From contig NC_031781.1 in the NCBI RefSeq assembly GCF_001522545.3, forward strand, positions 6,488,911 through 6,552,910: a stretch of 64,000 nt of DNA. The letters are read 5' to 3'. The first letter of the stretch is position 1, and each line of letters opens with the position of its first letter. Positions 57,960-64,000 of this stretch are shown one piece after another. A program made the translations under genes and the position numbers. Below the pieces are notes generated by a model. That model saw only the letters and a list, made by a program, of their open reading frames with translations, was not told where the DNA came from and did no database searches. Source of the stretch: Parus major (Eukaryota > Chordata > Aves > Passeriformes > Paridae).

Positions 57960-60900
57960 CTGCGTGCCTGCCTGGGGCCGGGCCGCGGGATGCCCGGCTC
58001 CCTGCCACCATCCTGGATGTCCAGAGCCTGCCCTTCCATCTGCCTGACCCGCGGGGTTTGGGCACACATTCCTCCCCACGCGTGGGGGCTGTGCCACAGG
58101 GACCGCGGGCCAGGCTGTTGTCAGCTCCTGGAGGCACCTGACAAGCCTTTGGGGTGCATTGTGCTCCTGCTGGGATCACAGCAGAAAATCTGGTGATCCC
58201 TATGGTCTGGAGGGCGTCTCAGCCTTCACATGCCCACGTGTCAGGGCAGTGTGGGGACAGCAGGCTCACCTGGTGTGGTGCACATGCCGCAGGAGAGGGC
58301 CCTTTGCCAGCACCCGGGAAGAGATGTTTCTCCTCTCTGTGAGGCAAGTGGCAAGGAGAAGGAAGTCTCTCAGCCCTTCCCGCCACTCCTTTATTTATCT
58401 CTGTTTTTCAGTGGGCATCTAGATCTGCAGATTCACTGCTCATATTTAGGGTTTGTTGGGGAGTCCATGGAATTGGTGTCAGCAACAGTTTTATTGCTTC
58501 CCAGCAGGCTTTAAATGTCTTGGTATATTCTCCAACTGTAATCTCAGCTTTTTCATAACGGCACTGTCATGCCTGAAGTGTACAAAGCACCTGAGTTACT
58601 TAATGTTTGTTAAATTTTTGAGGCTGTCTGATATCAGCTGGTTCCTTGTTGACATAGGTCCTCCTTCATGCTCACAGTTTTGCTCTCCATAGGAATCTGT
58701 TTTCTATTGTTTGAATAAGTGCTCCGCCAGCTTTTCCCTCAGCTCTCATGGTTACTGTCAGGTTGGGCTGCACATCAGGAAGGCTTGGCTGCTTTTGGAA
58801 CATAGTACCTGTGGAAATGAGTGCTTTGTAGCAGCCCTGCAGTGGAGTGGAACAGCCATGAGTCACTGCCCTTAGGTGTAGGGGCCATAGCAAATTAAAT
58901 TGTTGTCATATGAAGATTGATAGATGGAAGGAAAGCAGCTCTCTCTTGGCTCCAAGGTGGCTGCTCTGAGGCCCCGGTATATCAGAGGTACTGCCATGGC
59001 CCATGCATTGCTTACTGTGGATGTGCTGAAGTCCTGAGATCTCCATGGCTGGAGATAACTCAGTATTTATCTGGAGAAGGCCCTGAACTAATTAGATATT
59101 GAAGTTGGCCCTGCATTGAATGGGATAGGGTTGAGGCAGGGACCACCAGATGTTCTTGCCTAAATTACTAAGATTCTTCAGTCCAAAGACTGAATGGGAG
59201 ACAGGGTACCAAAGGCATCCCTGGGACTGGGTCTGTACTGGGCTAACCTCTTAGCTTGAGAGCCATTGCTTGTTTCTGTTCCCAGCTAGTAGCATGGCGT
59301 GTCTCAGATCCCTTCCTGGTCTCATGACTGGCTGTGGTAACAGCTCTTTTTCCTCTGATACCAGGATTTCTCAAAGGAATAGGTTTTGCCACACAGTTGG
59401 AGGGATTTGCTGGAATATACCACTCTTCCCAGGATATGTGCTCTCACAGAGCATCAGCACTGTTGATTCAGCCTGTCTGGTTCATCTCCCAGCAGGGATG
59501 CTGGGCAGCTCACTGCAGTAGAGTTCTGTCCTTTTCCTTTCAAGGAGTCTTACTAGTTCCCTAAGAGGAGGCAGGTTTTCTGGTTGGGTGCTGCTATTCC
59601 AGGCTGTCTCTGGGAGGTGAAGCCTCCTGGTTCTCAGGATGATACTGCTTCCTCCAGCAGCTGCTGTGGGGTGCAGCCTTATAATAGGTGGAGCTTCGAT
59701 ACATTTCATTGTTTTAAATACTGGGGAATTCTGTTTGCCTTTTTTCTTTGTACTGTATTTTGGGTTTTTGTTTTTGTTTTTTTCAGAATATGATGCCCCA
59801 GGAACCTATATTAAACTTTTCTGGAGTGGATTTGTGTATTCTAATTTAGATGACTGATTTATGTGGCGTGTTAGTGGTGCGTTTCTTCCCACCACAAATT
59901 TAATGTAGCAGGAGATGGCAGTGTCCTCTTGTGTCCTCCTCACACCATGCTGTCTTCATCTCCTGAGCGGGCTGGGTGCTCTGTTTAGGGTCAGCAGAGA
60001 TCTGTTGGTGGTGATCTGAGACCTTTTCCCAGAGCCTGAACTGCAGAGGAGCTGGTTTGAAGCCCCTTATGAAGATGCCAGAATTGACCTAAAGAGCCTG
60101 AACCAATCTGTAGCTTGAGAAAGGTTTGCACTCTGAGATGACAGACAGTGGGCTTGTGGTGCTCATTGTAGTGCTGGACAGGCAGCCAGGCCTCATGGAG
60201 TGATTGGAGCAGACCAGCAGTCCTCATTAGAGGCTCCAAGGTTTGGGAATGAGCTATAGTGTTTTGATCTGGGTGGAAGACAAGGTGTATTGGCATCACC
60301 TGTTGTGTGGTGTTAGCAGAAGAGGGATCCAGAGCTTGATTCAAGCTTTGTGTAGCCCAAAGAAGTTACAGTCTCTGATCCAGAGTACATCTTTTAAGCT
60401 GAATAGATTGGACCAGACTTCTCAAATAGTTCTAACTTTTAGTAAATACCCTTTGGGCTCTCTCAGTGCCTACTGCAAGCACACCCTGGATTTTAGGAAA
60501 CAGTTTTACTGAGTAAAATGTACTTTCATCCCCTTTATGTTGCAGGTGATTGAACCTGATGATAATTCAGTGAGCTGAGGTGATCTCAAGAATGTTTTAT
60601 GACACAGCTGAGTTATTGAGGGAGGGCTGCATCCTAAGAGCTTTGCAAGGCTGAATTTTAAAGATCCCAGAAGATGGTGTCTGCTTGCATCCTGGTGCCA
60701 AGGTACTGACGGCAGTGGATGTCACTGGAGTAGTTGTCTCACAAAGACAAGGTTGGCCCTGCCAGCCTGGGATTGCTGCTGCTCCCCAGATCAGTTAGAC
60801 AGGGAAGGTCACAGGAGTATGGGAGGTCTCCAGATTCACTGAGACTGTGTCCAGTTTCCAAAATCTGCCAGCAGTACTGCTCTGAGCTCTGTGGGTCCTA

Positions 60901-63900
60901 GGACCTGGGAACTTGGCCTTGGAGTACATAAAAGCTTTAGGGTGGCTGTACCATGAGCTCACCTTTCCACTCACCTTCCCCATCACTCTCCCTGTGCAGT
61001 CTGACACAGTTTGTGTTTTCATTTTATATCACACAAGTGTGAAGCTAGTAGTTTACAGAACCCTATTTTTGGAGGAGGAGAGGACTATTGTTGGGTATGT
61101 CCTGAAGCAAAAGTTTGAGAATAATATCCTGGGGAAATAGTGGATAGATTAAACTCTGAGGCCTGCTGACTTCAGAGTCAGGCCTGTGGGAGGTCTGAGG
61201 TTCACCTTGGTTGGGGGATGTCCCAGCCAGTTTGGTCAGTGCTGCACAGAGCTGCTGGCCCAACACAGCTCTGTGACTCCCTGTGTTGTCCCTGTGCCAA
61301 CAGGTAACCAGCACATGCCTCCCCTACCTTTGTAGGCTGTTCTGCTTCCTGGCCTTGCCATCTCCTGGCAGGTACATTGCTGACAGAGCAGTAGGGGACA
61401 GGTGTCAGCCTGCCTTGCTGACAGGGTTACAAAATGGATTCCAGGACCAAACCCATTCCACAAAACATCAGGATTAAATATTGAAATCCTTGGCATTGCC
61501 TGTGTGCTTAAAAGTGCTGAGGAAAAGGGCTTTATCAAGAGGGAGGATCAGCTGAAGCTTTGAATTGTCCTTTGGGCTCCTGGTTCTTCCCATGGAGCAT
61601 CTGTGTTCCCCTGCCTTTGGCTCTGCTTCCATGAGGCACTTCCAGCCCTGTTGCTGGACCAGAAGACCGGGGATAGAAGGGAGCCCAGTGACCTGGGACA
61701 ACAAGGAACAGGAGAGGAGCAGATAAGGGAGCAGATTTTTTTGCAGGTTGCTCATGGAAGCAGTTCTCCGGTTAGGGCAGTGGGTGGGGAGAGTATCCTC
61801 AGACCCCAGGTGTATCCCTGTGCTTGCTGCAGCACTTGACCCAGCCAGGCCAAGGGCTGGGCACAGTTCTCTGTTCCCTACTTCTCTGTCAGCCAGCAGC
61901 CTGCCCTTTTTGGATTTGTGTTTTGTGTTGGGGCCGCACTGTCTGTCCTACAGATGGGCCAGGGCTTCAGCAGCCAGACTGTAACTGGAAATCTGCCCTT
62001 GTAGCTCAGTTGGAAGGAACAGCAGCCAGTGCCCCAGACAGCCCTCTCACTCTCATCCCTCAGAGCCCATTTGTGAGCCTGTAGTGTGCTGACCATAATA
62101 AAGGGGAGCTCCCATGATGAGGGAACGTTTCCATGATTACCTGTAACCATTAAGGGGCGGATCTTGTGCTTGTCTGTACTGGAATCACTCACTCTTCTGC
62201 CTCATGAGCTGTTGATACCAGCACCTGAGGAGGTCAGTAATCCTCCAGGAAGTGAGTGATACATCCTGGCCTTTGATTTAGCCTGCTCAAACAGGCCTAC
62301 TTCTTAAATTTAACGGCCTTTAGCAAAAATTTTACAGTGTTAATTAAATATACTAATACAGTGAATTATTTATTATGGCAAGTAATTCCACAAAAGGGTA
62401 CAGAAAGACAAAAATTCTACAAGATCTTAGTAAGGTACAACATTATCTTCTCTAATATGATTCCACAAAAGCCTTCATGGCTAAACCTCAGGCTTTGTCC
62501 CAGCCAAAAGCAAACATCTTTCATGTGATTTCAGCATAACAGGGTGTTAGTGGTTCAGTGATGGTCTGGAAGGTCAGGAAGTGAGTTGTGTTCACTACTT
62601 GTTGCTTTTTTCTTCTCTCTTAAAAGTCTCATCATTCAGAAGCAGAAAAGTAATTGTAAACTACCTGTAGCTTGCAAAATGCAGCTGGCAGTGAGGCATA
62701 ATCCCCCTGTATGCTCACAACAATGGTTGAAGCAGACTTTATTTAAAGGAAAATAAGTAGCAGCTAAGTAAATGCACAGGAGGGAGTAATTTAACCAACC
62801 CATTGGATGAAAGTCAGGGTAGGGCAAGAGGAGTCATGGGACTGTTTAAATCTCTCAGAAATGTGATGAGTTAATGAGCAATAACTACTTTATGTACCAT
62901 TACTGGGCCCCTCCTACACTCAGGAGTATTTCTACATTTCTCATGCAACCTGCTTGTGTGACAAATCCATACACACACTGCACCCAATTAGCGTCAAGCA
63001 TTAGAGCTGCTCTGCCTGTTTCACCTCTCTAAACCCCTCCTGGAAGCAATTTTCCCAGCATACAAAGAATAAATCACCATTTGCCTAAATCTTCTCAGAG
63101 GACAGCTCCCAAATAAGGGCCAAGTAAACACATGTAATACATGATATTCTATTCATTAGGTAATCTTCCCAGCAGTAGATGCAGGGTATTATCTGCTTTA
63201 AGTGTGCAATGTTACATGAAATTAAAAATGTCAGGGGAGGTGAGACAAGGCACTTGAATAGGCACTTGTAGAAAAGTAGTGGAATACCTTACTTAAACAA
63301 ACACAAACCCCAATCCTTTTCCCCCTCTAAAAGAATAACAAAAATACCAAAAAAAACACAGCAAACAGCCAAACAAACTGGAAAAGAAAAAAAAAATGCA
63401 CACCTACTATAGGAAATATAACTTACTTTACCTGTGTCCCAGTCTTTCAAGAAGCATCGGGAGATGAAGTGAAGAGAGCAGAGGAGGGGAGGGAATCCTT
63501 CCTGGGGTACCAATTGCAGCAGGGTTAAACCATTAGGTGAATTTGACAAATGACAACATGACCACACCTTGTGTAATCAATAGCCACTGTGCTATTGGAG
63601 TGTCCCAAGGAGCCTCCTTCGACACTGGCTGTCACTCTTCACAGACATTTTCAGGTGACCAAACATCTGCCACCTTCTGCTCTGTGCACCCGAGGAATTT
63701 GCCCCATCCTTTCCTTCTCTTGTTTCTTTGTGGTAAAGGCTGGCTGGCTCAGAAAGCATCACCTGCCAGTGAGGGATCAGCTGCCCTGAAAAGCAAACAG
63801 CCCTGGGGTGGCTCCAGATAACTTGTGCTGAAGAGATGTGTGTCAGAGGTGGCTGAGAAAGGCTCCAGGGGAGCACCCGTGACCTTACAGCACATACATG

Positions 63901-64000
63901 ATGAGCAGAGCCAGAGGCTTAGTGTTGTCAGTGCCCTCTGTGGCTGCTGGGGACAAGTGGGGTGGAGGGCACATTTCCCTTCGCTGTCCCTGGCCCAGCT
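57960..64000. other. Intergenic sequence downstream of BRK1
   Basis: About 6 kb. I looked for exons of VHL (the next gene in human) and for FANCD2OS on the minus strand, and recognised neither. Frames up to about 100 codons are present on both strands without family resemblance. A minus-strand frame near 63430-63567 ends at a donor-like CACAG/GTAAAG but has no recognisable protein. The region is unremarkable in composition, with T-rich stretches near 59750-59785 and an A-rich stretch near 63330-63400. Confidence 0.55.

Larger units (their letters stand above)
57160..58080. promoter_or_regulatory. BRK1: CpG island and presumed BRK1 promoter
   Basis: Strongly GC- and CpG-rich block covering FANCD2 exons 42-43, the 58-bp gap and all of BRK1. 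No TATA box. GCGCAGGCGC at about 57417, just before the BRK1 ATG, resembles an NRF-1 site. The start site must lie within or before the FANCD2 terminal exons, because the gap alone is too short for a normal 5'UTR plus core promoter. Confidence 0.75.

Noticed and set aside
57549..58179. Long minus-strand frames opposite BRK1
   Set aside because: These are Arg/Gly/Pro/Ala-rich shadows of a CpG island with no homology.
63289..63567. Minus-strand frame with a hydrophobic stretch and a donor-like end
   Set aside because: It has one GT donor-like string but no recognisable protein, and the hydrophobic part lies downstream of that donor in T-rich sequence.

Overview
This window is vertebrate nuclear DNA, most likely from a bird. 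It shows small exons with GT-AG introns, CpG islands at promoters, single-copy orthologues of human genes and old copies of the CR1 retrotransposon, the typical avian LINE. Species cannot be read from it. I found no bacterial, viral or CRISPR-like system; it is a compact housekeeping and DNA-repair locus.

Layout, left to right. (1) 1-7597: no coding exon recognised; most simply a long intron of USP4, whose 5' exons lie outside the window. (2) 7598-12917, plus strand: the last nine coding exons of USP4, a deubiquitinase, with a polyadenylation signal at 13126. (3) About 13150-16365: 3.2 kb between two convergent genes, with nothing supported. (4) 16464-21455, minus strand: all eight coding exons of EMC3, the membrane-insertase core of the ER membrane protein complex. 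(5) About 21000-21780: a CpG island with ETS-like and E2F-like sites between the divergent EMC3 and FANCD2 genes. (6) 22880-57384, plus strand: FANCD2, reconstructed as 43 coding exons and 1448 residues. Phases close at every junction. The monoubiquitinated lysine (human K561) is present as K560. (7) 57443-57831, plus strand: complete BRK1 (75 residues, three exons), starting only 58 bp after the FANCD2 stop. (8) About 57960-64000: intergenic sequence in which I recognise no gene.

FANCD2 (interstrand crosslink repair), EMC3 (membrane protein insertion), BRK1 (WAVE/actin) and USP4 (ubiquitin removal) do not form one pathway. The interest lies in gene architecture: a shared EMC3/FANCD2 promoter with an E2F site, a FANCD2 tail encoded inside the BRK1 CpG island without its own visible poly(A) signal, one GC-AG intron containing a perfect hairpin, and a USP4-EMC3 junction that differs from the human map.
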